Shown here: one piece after another, positions 47,201 through 58,849 of the stretch
How the letters are laid out: each line of letters opens with the position of its first letter
Numbering within the stretch: the first letter of the stretch is position 1
From: Blasia pusilla
Taxonomy: Eukaryota > Marchantiophyta > Marchantiopsida > Blasiales
Reading direction: 5' to 3'
Assembly (NCBI GenBank): GCA_050084515.1
Contig: CM114274.1
Coordinates: 30,442,001 to 30,506,000 of the forward strand
Length of the DNA: 64,000 bases
Translations under genes and position numbers: made by a program
Notes under the pieces: generated by a model
Told to the model about the DNA's origin: nothing
Database searches by the model: none
What the model saw: the letters and a program-made list of their open reading frames with translations, nothing else

Positions 47201-48900
47201 GAGTTAAGATGAGCTTTTTATGGGTGTGCTTGTGACATTTACAATTGACGGGAAAGAGCAGCGAGAACGAATCTTAATCAACTTCGCCTAGTCTCGCTGA
47301 GATCGATCTCCGAAGATCTAGCTACTTACCCTGGCTCACACTTCAGATGTGTCTAGGTGTATACATCTACATGTTCAGAAGATCGCGCTGAATTTAGGTG
47401 TATCCTAGGATGGGGCGAAACGGCATTCCGTATATCTTCTGTTCACTTCATGTCCGAATAGTCGCAGGGTAATTTTCGCAAATCACGCACTTGGACCCAT
47501 GGTGAATATAGCGTGAATTTCTTATCGCAATGATGAACCCATGAACGACATATATTCAGGATTGACTGTCGAGCGGGAGATACAAGGTTTCCGCAGTCGT
47601 ATCATGCATGTCCCTCACGTAAATACAGGCAGATAGTATTAACAATTTGACAGCATCTTTACTGTATATCGGACGACTGTTTATATGTGGAAGGAAAAGG
47701 TGTACTCGAAGCTTCTTACTCTTCTAGTCACCATATGTACACATGAAAGTGGACTTCCGATCGACTCAGATTCGGCAATGTGGATTACATACATCCCGCG
47801 ACAAACCTTCACAGCGAGTAGGAAGCGGGGCAGTATTTTCAGAACGTAAAGATGTTAGCTTACCCTGGACGCTAACGACTCTTATCGTCTACGAAACGCT
47901 CATCTCCTCGGCAAAGTATATGGTTAGACATGTGTCTTTCGCGTGAATAACTAATTGTCCTTTGGCGAGGACATCATGACTATTCCGTACTGATTATCGT
48001 GTACATTCGATTTACCTTCTATGCCGGTCCGATTCTTACGCGGAAGACCCAAATTCAGCAACATGTCGAGAGGCGATCACCTCACGTATCTAAATGTTCA
48101 GTTATCCACACAGATACGTAATTCCTCACTCCTGGCCCATGCTATCTTCGACGGGCGAAATCACAGTGAATTTGCTCCCGTACTGCGATTGTTGAAGTAG
48201 GGGACACCTTCGCGACGTCCGAGACTCAAACAATAGTGGATATTCCCGTATTCTCCACATAAACAAAAAAATCCAAGTAAATCGACAGTGCAGATACAAT
48301 CTAGGTGACCGAGGGTCATGATGGGAATTTCTCCACCCAGCCATTTTTCCGATGGAAACTCAAAATTCCTACAGGAAGTCTTTACTTACGTCCAAGAGAT
48401 CTCTTTTAAATTATCTTACAAGGCAATCCAAATTTCGGTGCCAGAAAGAATCTCTCATACAGGCAACTCCTGCCAAGCATTATTGCTGTGTAGACTGTTG
48501 GAGGCAGGCTTCCTGTACAATAACAAGGCATGGATTTCTCTGGCTCTTCATGGGTCAATGAAAAGGGTCTGCCAGTGGTTTCTCGGAACTACGCGTTCTC
48601 ACCACCTATATGAAAATTAAGCAGGGTTCTACTGGCTAATACTCACTGTACCAGAAACGTACTTCACACCAAAGGACAGTATTTACTGCACTCGAGAATA
48701 GTACTACGCATGCTGTCTATGTTTATTTTTTAACCAATTAGTCACAAGGAACACTTATTCACTTCGTGGGCCTTACCATTGATGAATCCATTTCGGAAGT
48801 GAGAAATCTGTGATTGGTAAAATCTCATTGGGCTATCACTGCTCCCAAACTCACCGCATCCTCTAATATTAAAAGTCACACACTTTCATCAGCAAAACTC
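44201..48900. other. CpG-containing non-repetitive sequence downstream of the GPAT gene
   Basis: About 4.7 kb with frequent CpG, few A/T runs and no transposon similarity visible. Frames of 100-142 codons (for example 44888-45316 plus; 45408-45794, 46009-46323 and 46589-46966 minus) overlap other frames, lack motifs and look like chance in GC-balanced DNA. A perfect hairpin lies at 44709-44749. The GPAT transcript's 3' UTR should lie just below 48919, but I see no canonical AATAAA there. Confidence 0.5.
44709..44749. repeat. Perfect 15-bp hairpin with RY (CATGCA) motif
   Basis: GAACAAGAATGCATG (44709-44723), an 11-nt loop and CATGCATTCTTGTTC (44735-44749) form a perfect inverted repeat. Each arm contains CATGCA or TGCATG, the RY core bound by plant B3 factors. 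No gene is adjacent, so any role is speculative. Confidence 0.85.
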
Positions 48901-48918
48901 CACGTTACGACGCCGAGT

Positions 48919-51137
48919 CTAGCAGCCGAAGATTCTTTGAGTCTGCTTCTTCTCCGGAACGATACCGTCGTTCCCAGCCAGGACTCTGTACTTATCCTTG
49001 CGCGTCAATTGTGTACATTGAAATCCAAGGGACGTCGCTAGGAGGCGCTGAATATAGTTTGCGACCTCGTGACTTGTTTTCCCTCCTGTACATGTCAGCT
49101 CCAGTGGAAGCTGTGGAAGAAATGTGACATCGTAAGACGGGCGAGGGTTCATAAAGAAAAAGAACGGATCCAGACCTTTCCAGCCTCTGGCAGAAGTCCC
49201 GTGAAACATTTGAATTTTACAGTTCATGGTGACAGGAACGATTTGATCGGCAAGTTCGGCAAAGAGTGCACTGAATCGAAGTAAGAAAGGCTCCCGGCAC
49301 GTTGTTCCTTCGGGGCAGACCACTAAGTCACCTTCATCCAACAGTTTCGACATGGTGCTTGCATCTTGGACTCGGCACCTAGTCAATCTCACCGTTTTGA
49401 TGGGAGATAAAACCTCCGAAAGACGGGATATAGAATAGGTCACGGCAGTCACCTCCCTGCGAACAGCGATAGAAAGGAAGATAGGGTCTAGAAGAGTCCG
49501 GTGCGAGCAGACGAAGAGCACTCCTTTCTTTCCACCACTGGCTGGAGCAGGCGGCACTCCCTTGATATGCACGCTTACACCCAAGAAGGCCTCCACAGGT
49601 AGAGCCCACCACATAGGAAGCCAAATCCCAATAGTCATACGTAGAACAGCCAGCAAAAACCCAATGGGTGCCCACAGAAGCACCACCAAAGAAGTAAGAG
49701 GAGTAGGTCTGCAGACGAGACGTCCATCGTGGAAGATCAATGGCTTCAAGTACTGATCCTTGGGAACTGGAGTCAGCTTCGTGTTCTTCGGTACAAGATA
49801 CGCCTCCTGCAGAGAGAAACCGGCAGCGAACTCGTGAGCAAGGCCGACTTGGATGCCTTGATGGCTCGGGAAAAACGAAAGCCGATCACTACCACACTGA
49901 AGGACATGGGCATTTGTGCCAACGCTACTTGCGACCACTGGTGAGGTAACCCCAACACTATCGTTCAGGCCTCTCCATTGTAGCATGAAAGGCCTCCTCA
50001 ACGGACTTGCCTTGCAGTCGCATCATGACAAACCAAACATGCTGGGGAATAAACGTCACAAGAGGTCAAGATCACAGGCGGCCGGTACGTGAACCTATGT
50101 TTAGACTCAGTAGGATAGTACATGGCTAAAAAGACGACCGCCATACAATAATCACGCAGTATGCACTTCCGACGTCCCCATGCGGCAGTCAAGAAAACCA
50201 ATACGTGGGAAATGTCATGGAGATATCGACATATGAAAGCACTTAACCAGCTACATTCGATCATGTCTACGAACGTAGGGTTTACCGATCAAATGAAGCA
50301 TAGGGTAGAAGGGACTGGTACCCATGTGAGGAGTCCAGAACCCTATTGTCACTCGAACAGTGTCTCCTCAGACATGAAATAGTAGTGCAAGGGTGTGTGT
50401 ACCTTGCAGAGCGACATGAAAGGGTAATCCGTCTCGCGATCTCCGAGCCCGACATCAGGCATCTCGTCTCCAAAGTACTTCTTCACAGCCCTCTCTTTAT
50501 TCTCTCCCACAAGAACACCAGGGTAAGTGACGAACCCTGTGGCATAGCCGCCGCTGCTGACCTGCAGTTCAGTTCCAAGCACCGCTTCCACGCCCAAGTA
50601 GTCTCTAAGGAAAGGTTCAACCATCACTCGTGGATTGGCCGTCACTACGACTCGCCTTTCGCAAGTAGTGAAGATTTTGTAAGATTGTGGATGCATATCT
50701 TCGAGGTAGAATTTGGGCAAAACGCCCCGTGACACTGATTCGATGACGGACATCTTCAGGCCACCGCACGAAATGAAAATGAGCAACTTTATGCCCAAGT
50801 CTTCGGAAACTAAGTTATATAGTACCCATGCCAAAGGACTGAGTAAGAGCAATAGTATTGCTCTGAGAGGACTTCCGGCCTCAAAGGCTACCAGCATAAA
50901 GTAGGGGAAGGAGCTTCGAGAAAGGAGTAAACTTCCATCTAAATCTGAGGCGACCGATTTGCCTTTCAATTTATCAGTCGGGCAGTTTTCTACGGTGTCG
51001 AAGGGAAGCGCTGGGAACGCAGGGGAAACATTTCCCATGTAGTGAACGAGCCGAAACGCCTCCGACGCGCACACGTCCATCAGCTGAGATATATGCTTCG
51101 CGGATGTCAACGTCCCAAACCTGCTGTTGCAACACAT
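48919..51137 (-). CDS. Glycerol-3-phosphate sn-2 acyltransferase, GPAT4/6/8 type (two exons)
   Basis: Transfers an acyl group from acyl-CoA to the sn-2 position of glycerol 3-phosphate; plant enzymes of this class also remove the phosphate to give 2-monoacylglycerol for cutin, in the ER. Exon 1 is 51137-50403, the intron 50402-49807 (596 bp, CAAG|GTACAC...CTCTGCAG|GAG) and exon 2 49806-48919. The product is 540 aa from the first in-frame ATG. An ATG at 51038-51036 would give 507 aa, closer to the usual ~500, and may be the true start. The N-terminal HAD-like phosphatase domain has DLDGSLL (about residue 65; Ser replaces the usual Thr of DxDxT) and GDRETD (about 232-237). The acyltransferase motifs are HRTLLDP (about 347, HX4D), [15 protein letters not shown] (about 409) and IVPV. 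Hydrophobic segments lie at about 80-120 and 280-315. The C-terminus ([14 protein letters not shown]) is family-typical. No break was seen, so it looks functional. GPAT5/7 lack the phosphatase residues and are less likely. Confidence 0.93.
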
Positions 51138-53050
51138 CAGCGACAAGAAGAACCTGGAGAGAGGAACCCAACGCGCTCTCCCCTACACCTTCCCTAACTC
51201 ACTTCGAGGAGGGGGAGTTCCACAGTCTATCCCGCTTGGCACAATCGTTCCGCCTCCGCGACGTCTTGGGTGATTTCAGACCTCAAAATAAGTTTCGTAC
51301 CGTGGAGCACCACAGGCACCGAACTCGTCCGGAGTAAAGGACAGCTACCGCACGTTCGCCGGCTTGCACAGACAGCATGGGTAGCGTAGTGACAAAAGTG
51401 TGGAGAAGAGAAGGAGCCGATTGTCTTGAGCAACGAAGTGTCTACCTAACCACCACTCCGCACTGCCGCGCCGTCCAGGGGTGCTTGAAATTCCAAGTGA
51501 TGAGCGTCGTATTGATCACTGGGAGGAGTTGGACTCTATATATCTCACCGATCCTCCAAGTAAACGCAATCGGGGGTTCAGAGGCCCTCCCAGCCCCTGT
51601 ACACCTGTGCTTCTGGGAAGCCGGGTGGAGGGCATAAACAGCAGTAAGGAGTCCAAGGAGTCAAAGCACAAAGGCAAACAAGGGTCAACGATTGGTAAAA
51701 GCAACGACGTAGGAGACAAGCCCGGCGAGGGGTTGTTGGAGCCCGGTAGAAAGTTGGCGTCGGTGAAAACCCCGACTTCGAGTAAGCGGTGGTGAAGGAG
51801 AGGTGGCAACCTGAGGACGGTCTGGTCGTGGAGCATGACGATTAAGGAGTAACGAGGGTGCTCATGATCCCGGGCCCACTTCCGTAGCCCAGATTGAGCT
51901 GGAACAAAAGAGCTCGTCCGCTGACGCGCAATAAATTCGCTCTCTCTACCTCTTGGCCCACCTTCGCGGTTGGTCGTCGAGAGTCGAGACTTCGTTGCTA
52001 GGACCATGCTAAGAGAGAAGCGCCTCCGGGGTACGAGAACCTTCTCCCTCCCCACGGCTCCCACCTGTAGGCTGCATGGGAAACTCCAAAAGGACCACAG
52101 TGGAGAAAAGAGAGAACAGTCCAGCCCGGTGTTGATCACGGGTCTCTCCCGTCTCATAATCGCCTACTTCCGCAGCTCGCGTTCCCAACGCGGTGCCAGC
52201 CTCGCAGCCTGCGCGTGCATTTACTCTTCTGCCCTGCCACCATCCACTCACCTCGACCCCCAATCCAATCCTCCTCTCTGCTTCGTCCCTCACGTACAAT
52301 CTCAACACTCACAATTGTCCGGTGAACTAATCCGTAACATTCCCATTAACGCCTGTAACTGCATCTCCTCAGGTCTCATTCATAATTCCTCACCCCCTTG
52401 TACTTGCCCTGTCCTCTCCCGTCGCAACAACTTACTCCCTCCCAATCCCTCCACGCCATATCCCCGATTCCCGTTGTCTGGCTGCCGCAAGCTATCTTTA
52501 TCCATCGGTCGTGGTGATCTTAACTTAACTTGTTAATCTTCTTTCCATCCACGTTGCGGGACTGCCATCCCTGCACCCAACCGGATTTTACGGGTGAAAA
52601 TTAATAGCTCACTCCCCCGGAGATGTCCTAGCGAGTCCCTTGATTCGACTACAATTCCTGGACCTTCTTGGTTCTTAACCGCTAACGGTTATCTGCCACT
52701 CGTACCAGTAAACTCGCATCCGTTCTTTTTTTAATTTTCGTGTGGATTAATCCTCCCAAGTAAATAAATCAGAAAATTGCTCTATGACGAGATGCCGGGA
52801 GGGGATCCAAATACAAATATGCACTTCGATAAAAACGAGTGATGGAAAACCCATCGGAAAACCGCCCACATTTGTCGCCGGTTACCGCTCGTGCGACCCG
52901 CTCTTGTAGGATCAATGTTCAATACAAGAGCACAACAGCGTCGCACTCCTTCCTTATGGAACTACTAAGAGAGCAGGGCTCAAGCTTCTCCGTGTGACGT
53001 GTTGGGGGCTTTCACGAAATGATGTTCCCGATGTCTCTCTTATACGATTA
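51138..53050. other. GC-rich upstream region of the GPAT gene
   Basis: About 1.9 kb, CpG-containing, with pyrimidine-rich stretches on the plus strand at 52200-52480. An in-frame TAG about 40 bases above the first ATG closes the coding frame. A CTCTCTCCAG at about 51153-51162 (minus strand) could be a 5' UTR splice acceptor. Large overlapping frames (51516-52157 minus, 213 codons; 51970-52536 plus, 188 codons) have no motif and oppose each other; they are more likely open by chance in a promoter or UTR region than genes. Confidence 0.5.
51537..51543 (-). promoter_or_regulatory. Candidate TATA box for the GPAT gene
   Basis: On the minus strand the sequence reads GAGATATATAGAGTCC, a TATATA-type box about 400 bp above the first ATG, which would leave a 5' UTR of roughly 370-470 nt. 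Position and sequence fit, but no transcript evidence is available. Confidence 0.3.
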
Positions 53051-54967
53051 ATGAGGGCCTTTCAATGTGTGCTCGGTGTCCAATAATAGATTATTCAGCT
53101 CTGGAGAGTGATAATAGTTTTAACTGAGTATCATTATGTCTGATCTGCGTTCACGTTATTTGAAAAAACTTTCAAGATCATTCATATTATTGAATTTCAG
53201 CAATTTCGAGTCCACGTTGTGCTCTTCTTAGATTGATGGAAATGAAAACAATGATTAAACGAACTGATGAAGCCCCAACTATTGGAAACAAATTGGTTAG
53301 TTTTTAGTTTGGAAATTTGGTTCAGGAAAAAGACCGCTTGGATTTTCTGGATAGAAAATCCAATGTTTCCACATAACATAATTTTTTTGAAAATTTACTG
53401 ATTGGAGATTTTTGGAAATGCTACAAAATGGAGAATGGACATTAAAAGCCAATGGAACAAGTCACAATTTTGAAATTTAACATGGAAGAAGCTTACATAA
53501 ACATTTTATAAATATATATGGCTGAATATTTCTAACTATGTTTGTGTCTAGTGAGTCTCCATTACTGACAAGCCAAATTGTAGGGATGATTGTTGCTCCA
53601 CATTTTTTACTCTAATACCTTCGAGCATCTCCTAATACTCTCCCTCTAACTAGCCATAAAGTTATTGCATATAAGATTATAAGTGAAATCTTAAGCAATC
53701 TCTTGTAAATGTCTCACTTTTCTTCCCACGTAATAAATTAGTCAACAAAAAATGTATCATTTAGACAAGATAACTGACACCACAACATTATCCCATCAAA
53801 TGCATCTCCCAACATGTCAAATGATGGCTCTAAGTATGATTCACATTTTGTCTTCTACTAGGATCATGGGCATTTCCGCTTTAATATCAAGTTTGGCCTT
53901 GATAACAGCATACATCCTTGCTATCTCATAGAAGATTTTAGTTTGCCAATCCGGAGGAAAAGGCGCCAACTCGGCTCTTAGCCAAATTAATGTGCTGAAA
54001 TTTGAACCACATAGCTTTCTAGCATTGATAAGACTAGTTAATGGTTTCAATATTATTAAAAAAAATCCCTATAATAAATTTAAAATCCTTTAATTGTAGT
54101 TTAGGTTTCTCATTTTTTCATTCTCCGTGCAACTATTTAATCCCAATTTAAAACTCCTAAGACTCCTTTTAGATATCTATGCACTTCTCTTAAAAATGTC
54201 AAGAAATTTGAATGAAATTGTGTTTCAAGAATTTTAGATGAAGACTATGGATTGAAAAGGGATATGAGGTAAAAATCCTATGAAAGGAGGCTTGAAACAT
54301 AATAATCTATTGATTCCCTCCATGCTATATAATTCCTTTAGGAGTTGTAAGCCAATATTATTTTTGCGATTAGATGGATTTTATCTATTGGATCTATTAA
54401 CTCATGATTGAAACACACTCGTAAAGGATTCAAAGGTTCACTAATGGTCTCCAAGAATAAATGAAAATTTGAAATCGGTAAGTGAGGTTTTTTAAAATTT
54501 TGGTATTGTCTTAGTACTTCTAGACATGGTGAAATAAACCATTGATCGAGCTCTTCTCATACGATCTTCCATAAGTACGTAAACCTTCAAGACCAAAATC
54601 TAGGGTTATGGAGCTTTATATATATCACAAAAAGCTCCCCAAAAGTTTAATTCTCCATGGATTAAACTTTGTTTTAATGTGACATGATAGTCCTAAGTTT
54701 GCATTTATAGAGACCCCAGTAAGTATCCACCCTAGATTTGATAAAGTCGCACACTTGGGGAAGAAACTACCAACAAATTTGATAGAATTTGTAGGGTAAA
54801 ATTATCCAAATATTCAATATGCCCTTAGTGGACCGTTTCAAAAGGCGGGAGAGTAAGAAAAAATCTCAAGAGAGGAGTCTTAAAATAATTTGTATGTTCA
54901 TTTCTTCTACCGTTCTTTAATGGAGTTTTTTAATGTTATATTTTTTTATGCCCTTAGTATTGCAACA
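53051..54967. other. AT-rich spacer with a weak coding trace
   Basis: Composition returns to AT-rich and CpG-poor at about 53050-53200. A 69-codon minus-strand frame at 53841-54050 (with FPPDWQTKIFYEIARMYAVI) looks protein-like but I do not recognise it. Nothing else is supported. Confidence 0.4.
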
Positions 54968-55172
54968 TGTAGTCTTTGCATGATGTATATAGGGAGATCT
55001 AGCATTACTCTCAATAGATTGAGAATGACGCATTGAGGATGTGGATAACCTAAGTGTGTAGGTTATTTCCTTTAAAACCTTCAGAAATATTTTTACAAAC
55101 TCACAATCTCAGATAAGTTTCCTATTTGTTGCTCCATTAAATTTCCATTTTGGGAAGTATCCCTTCACCTTC

Positions 55173-55248
<76 letters not shown>

Positions 55249-55497
55249 CTTTCTCTCTTTGTTGAACCTTCTTCCTGGAGGTGATGGAGCTATGGCCCTC
55301 TTTGCCAACCCAAGAGGAAGTTTGGCTTTGAGAGAGACATAAGAAGATAGTATATGAGATTTGATTTATGGACTGATTGGAGATCTTTGGGTTCATAATT
55401 ATGATTGTGTATTGTGTGATTAAATATGATATCATATTTCATGAGTTTATGGATGGTGACATCGATGTATTTTGTTTAACTATATGTGTATAAACCA
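54968..55497 (+). mobile_element. F1 solo LTR
   Basis: Starts TGTAGTCTTTGCATGATG at 54968 and aligns to the other F1 LTRs: GAGATCTAGC, GAGAATGACGCATTGAGG, AAATTTCCATTTTGGGAAGT, then (GA)n, GAGCTCTTTCTCTCTTTGTTGAACC, GGTGATGGAGCTATGGCCCTC and GATGGTGACATCGATGTATTTTG near the end. It ends about 55497 (TGTATAAACCA). No gypsy interior adjoins it. No target duplication is evident. Confidence 0.7.
55177..55246. repeat. (AG)35 microsatellite inside the F1 LTR
   Basis: An almost uninterrupted AG dinucleotide run of about 70 bp. It sits at the LTR position that holds (GA)9 in the copy at 3513-5034 and no run in the copy at 18331. The Leu-Ser repeat in the minus-strand frame 55175-55435 is an artefact of it. 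Confidence 0.9.
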
Positions 55498-57299
55498 AAA
55501 GGAGGATGCATCATGAAATCTCATGCATATTGGGTGTTGGCATAATCAGAGTGATGCGTATTCAAGGAGTGCATACATGAGATGCGCATGCTCAAGGGAT
55601 ATGGCATGAGTTTGCATAGGGCTTCCTGGAGGAAAGCCCCAATATTTTGATTAAATACTCATGATCTCCATCAAACACTCCATGATGCTCCTTGGATGGT
55701 CGTGCATGGTCTTGTATTAAGCACCCTACGAGAGGCGATATATGGATAGCTTGTATTCACAACCAGATTCTCTCTTAGAGTGAATGCTTTGATTGATGTT
55801 ACAAAAGATTGCAAGTGGTTTTTAAGAGACAAGGAGCATGGGATCAATTGTGCATGTGATGTGATATTCTAAGATTCAAAACTCTTTAATAATATGCATG
55901 AGAGTCACCATTGAAGTTCGATCAGACCTAGCCGTGAAGTAATTGCATGAAATGTCAAGTAATCAACGCATGGATTTGAATCACAAGTGAAGAAAAAAGT
56001 GTAGGGAGTGAGGTTGAATTTTGATAGGCATGGCAGAGGCTTTGAAGATGGTGACTCAATATAGTAAGGGAAAAGAGTGCATGTCAAAGGTGGATATATT
56101 TGAAAATGAAGTGTTGGCATGAAGTAGTTAATCTACAAACAAGGTTGCATGCTGAAAAAGTTCATGTTCGCGGACTTATGTCTATACGGGCTAGGGTATC
56201 CGCGGCCCGTGCCTCGGATAGCCGGCCCCTCATTCCAACAATCCGACACCCATTTTTGTTTCCTGATTTATAGCTCGTGTTTGGCGCATTGGGTCCCGCA
56301 TCATAGACAAGTTGGGCCCATGTCGGGCCCACATGACGGACCGCTCCCATTTGTCGCGTCCATCCACGTCGAGCCCACAAGAGGCCTACACGTAACCCAC
56401 ACGTTGGCCAAGATCCGCAATGGTGGCCCGCACCAGACCACATCCCGTTATCCAATTCTAAGTCGCTATGTGGTACCCTCACACTTGTCTTCATGCCTGC
56501 ACTCGTCTTGCATTTGGCCTACATCCCACATTCCCTCTGAGGACACATGGCAGTTTTTCATTGGTTGAGGCTAAGTGCTAACTCCTTTCCTAACTCCTCA
56601 AATAGGTTCAAAGGTAAAACACATAAGCAAAGGGCCCACAAGTGGAGCCCAAAATGCTCGTAAGTGGGGTATCAGGCATTAACTAACCCACATTTCACCA
56701 TTTCCTTCATATGTTCTTCCTCTTTTCTTTGAGAGTAGGATTATTTCTGGATTAGGCTCCAAATTTCATTGGGACCTTGAGAGCGTAGGACTTTCAAGGT
56801 TGCTAGGAATTTTGGGAAAATCCGTTGCGTGCCTTTGGGGATAGTTAGATTTTTTTTGTGACCAACTTGGATATTTGCACTCCTTGTTGTATCTTAAACA
56901 AACTCTAATTTATTCCACATTAGGTGAGAGGTTATGGGTGTGGAATTCTCTTGTGTCACTGAACTTGTTATGTGATTTTGAGATTTTTGATTCACAATCT
57001 TGAGTCAATATTTATTTAATTGGCTTTCCTAAGCTCATCGGCGATGTGTAGGAGGTTAAGGAAACTTATTTGAGCGCGCATATATTTCCTTTGAGATCTA
57101 GACCCTAAAACTAGATCCTATATTCCATTATTCATGTTTGTGTAGATCAACTGAGCCATTGTTATAGCATCGCCAGTTGTTACCTTTTTGGTACTTTCTA
57201 ATCTTCACCTTTAGATTTCTTTCGTTAGTTGTGTAGGAAGCCTTCCTATCTTCTTCCTCCAAGCTATATGTTTAGTGGGGTTGAGTCTCCGAGGGCAAG
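55498..57299. other. Spacer with a GC-rich patch at 56150-56560
   Basis: No gene recognised. At 56150-56560 the sequence turns GC- and CpG-rich with many GGCCC and GCCCAC words (GCGGCCCGTGCC, GGGCCCATGTCGGGCCCAC) and resembles in character the GC-rich insert at 7561-7990. The overlapping frames there (139 codons plus, 110 minus) are chance. Confidence 0.4.
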
Positions 57300-58060
57300 A
57301 GATAATTGAATGAAGTCAAGAGATAATTTCAAGAGACAAAGATTCAATTCCAAGGATGACTTCAACATGGCTATAAGCGAGGCATGGTTGGATTATTTTT
57401 TCTAGCTCACATTAGAGAAGAGACAATCCTGTATTTCAAGGGGTATGGATGGTTTCCATGACTATACCTTGGAATTGCAAAGATTTGTTATGAGAGTTTC
57501 AAAGGCATGAAAGTGGGATATTGATGCCAAAGAGGCCAAGAAGTTAAGTGCATTTTGTGCCTAACAAGACATTCATTTGGAGAGAGAGTATGTCGATCTT
57601 AAGACATACAAGAAGGAGAAGCCCATCGTTGGAGAGGCAACTCTATTGGTATATTTACTCAACGTCTTTTTAAGGGGCGTAACAATTTGGTGGGAGAGGT
57701 ATTGTTAGTACCACAGGGATGTATGTGGATTTTTAACAAGGAAGTGGTAGTAGAAGTTGATCTTGAGAATAATTTGGGCTAAGGTTTACATAGAACCATG
57801 TATCGTTATAAAATAAACCAAACCCTGGGCGTTAGTAAATATATTGACTATTGCATGAGGGTATTTAAGGAAGCATCTCAAGTATATTCAAGATAATCAA
57901 TGATGCTTAAGGAGATGTTTACTACTATTTTGCATCGAGGGATGGTTCCAAAGTGGGAAGATTGATCAAGGATCCACTACGTGCCATCTATCCACACTAG
58001 AATGGTGGGCACTTTGAAATTTGGATGCAAGCATGCCATACCTTGAAGAATATAGGGGAA
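57300..58060 (+). pseudogene. Decayed coding stretch upstream of the kinase-like segment
   Basis: Plus-strand reading gives protein-like stretches broken by stops, for example RDNFKRQRFNSKDDFNMAIS, EAWLDYFF, DGFHDYTLELQRFVMRVSK and HLEREYVDLKTYKKEKPIV (57330-57640), then MLKEMFTTILHRGMVPKWED at about 57900-57970. I do not recognise a family. Same strand and proximity suggest it belongs with the kinase and RING segments downstream. Confidence 0.35.
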
Positions 58061-58570
58061 AGTTAAGGAGAGTTGTAGAAGATCAGATATCTCACAATTG
58101 CATCAAATGTCATCTAACTTGTGTTTACCTTGCTTGTTGTCATGGAGATTGTCCACAAGCGTGGAGTTTTTCATACCAACCTTCACGCTAGGAACATTTG
58201 TATCCATTTTGGATCCAACTCTGAGCCATACATGAGGGTTGGAGATTGGGGAAATGCTTTATGGAATGATGAGTGCTTAGTCTCACCTTAGAGATGGTTA
58301 CCCCATGAACAAAAAAAAGAGCAAATTGGGCACATAGCACCAGATTTGATAGCACGGCCTAAGAATCTTCCTTTTACATAGCCATGGAAATTTATGCCAT
58401 AGGAATGATTTTGAAAGATTTGAACTATGTGACATACAACCTCGTAGTTGAGGATGTCTATGCGAATATTAGATCGACTTATTTGGAAATTATTCAAAAG
58501 TGGTATTAGCTCCGAACCGCTATGATCGCAAAAACCTATAGTAGATTATTGCATATATTAGAGCAAATGC
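58060..58570 (+). pseudogene. Protein kinase C-lobe relic
   Basis: Broken plus-strand frame with kinase landmarks in order. The catalytic loop VHKRGVFHTNLHARNICIHF (about 58150-58210) corresponds to HRDL..RN with R and D replaced; RVGDWGNAL (about 58237) corresponds to the DFG segment, here DWG; HIAPDLIARP (about 58330) corresponds to APE. After a frameshift comes AMEIYAIGMILKDL (about 58380-58420), matching D.YA.G..L of subdomain IX. The N-lobe is not seen. The catalytic Asp is lost, so the relic is inactive. An AT-rich stretch with a TTTTTCTAG end at 58841-58850 looks like an intron before the next coding stretch. The subfamily is unknown. Confidence 0.55.
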
Positions 58571-58849
58571 AAAAATAATATATGTAGAAAATATAGATTC
58601 GATATTAAGACCATGTACATATACTCATTGAGTGTATAGTGATGGGATTTTTGTTACCACAATTGTGACTATAAATTTGTTTGAGGATTGTATATTTTTG
58701 ACAAGGAAAATAAGACATGATTGAAAAATATAAATGTGTGATTTTGAATGATTATAAATGATCATGGATAAATTTTTGTTCATCGTGTCACCATTATAAA
58801 AATATTTTCATAACGATCTTTTCCTTTTGGATTTTTCTAGAAGACAATT

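Noticed and set aside
51516-52536. Overlapping 213-codon (minus) and 188-codon (plus) frames above the GPAT gene
   Set aside because: They oppose each other over the same DNA, have no recognisable motif and lie where the GPAT promoter and 5' UTR should be; GC-richer DNA gives long frames by chance.
55175-55435. Minus-strand frame with a long Leu-Ser repeat
   Set aside because: Pure artefact of the (AG)35 microsatellite.
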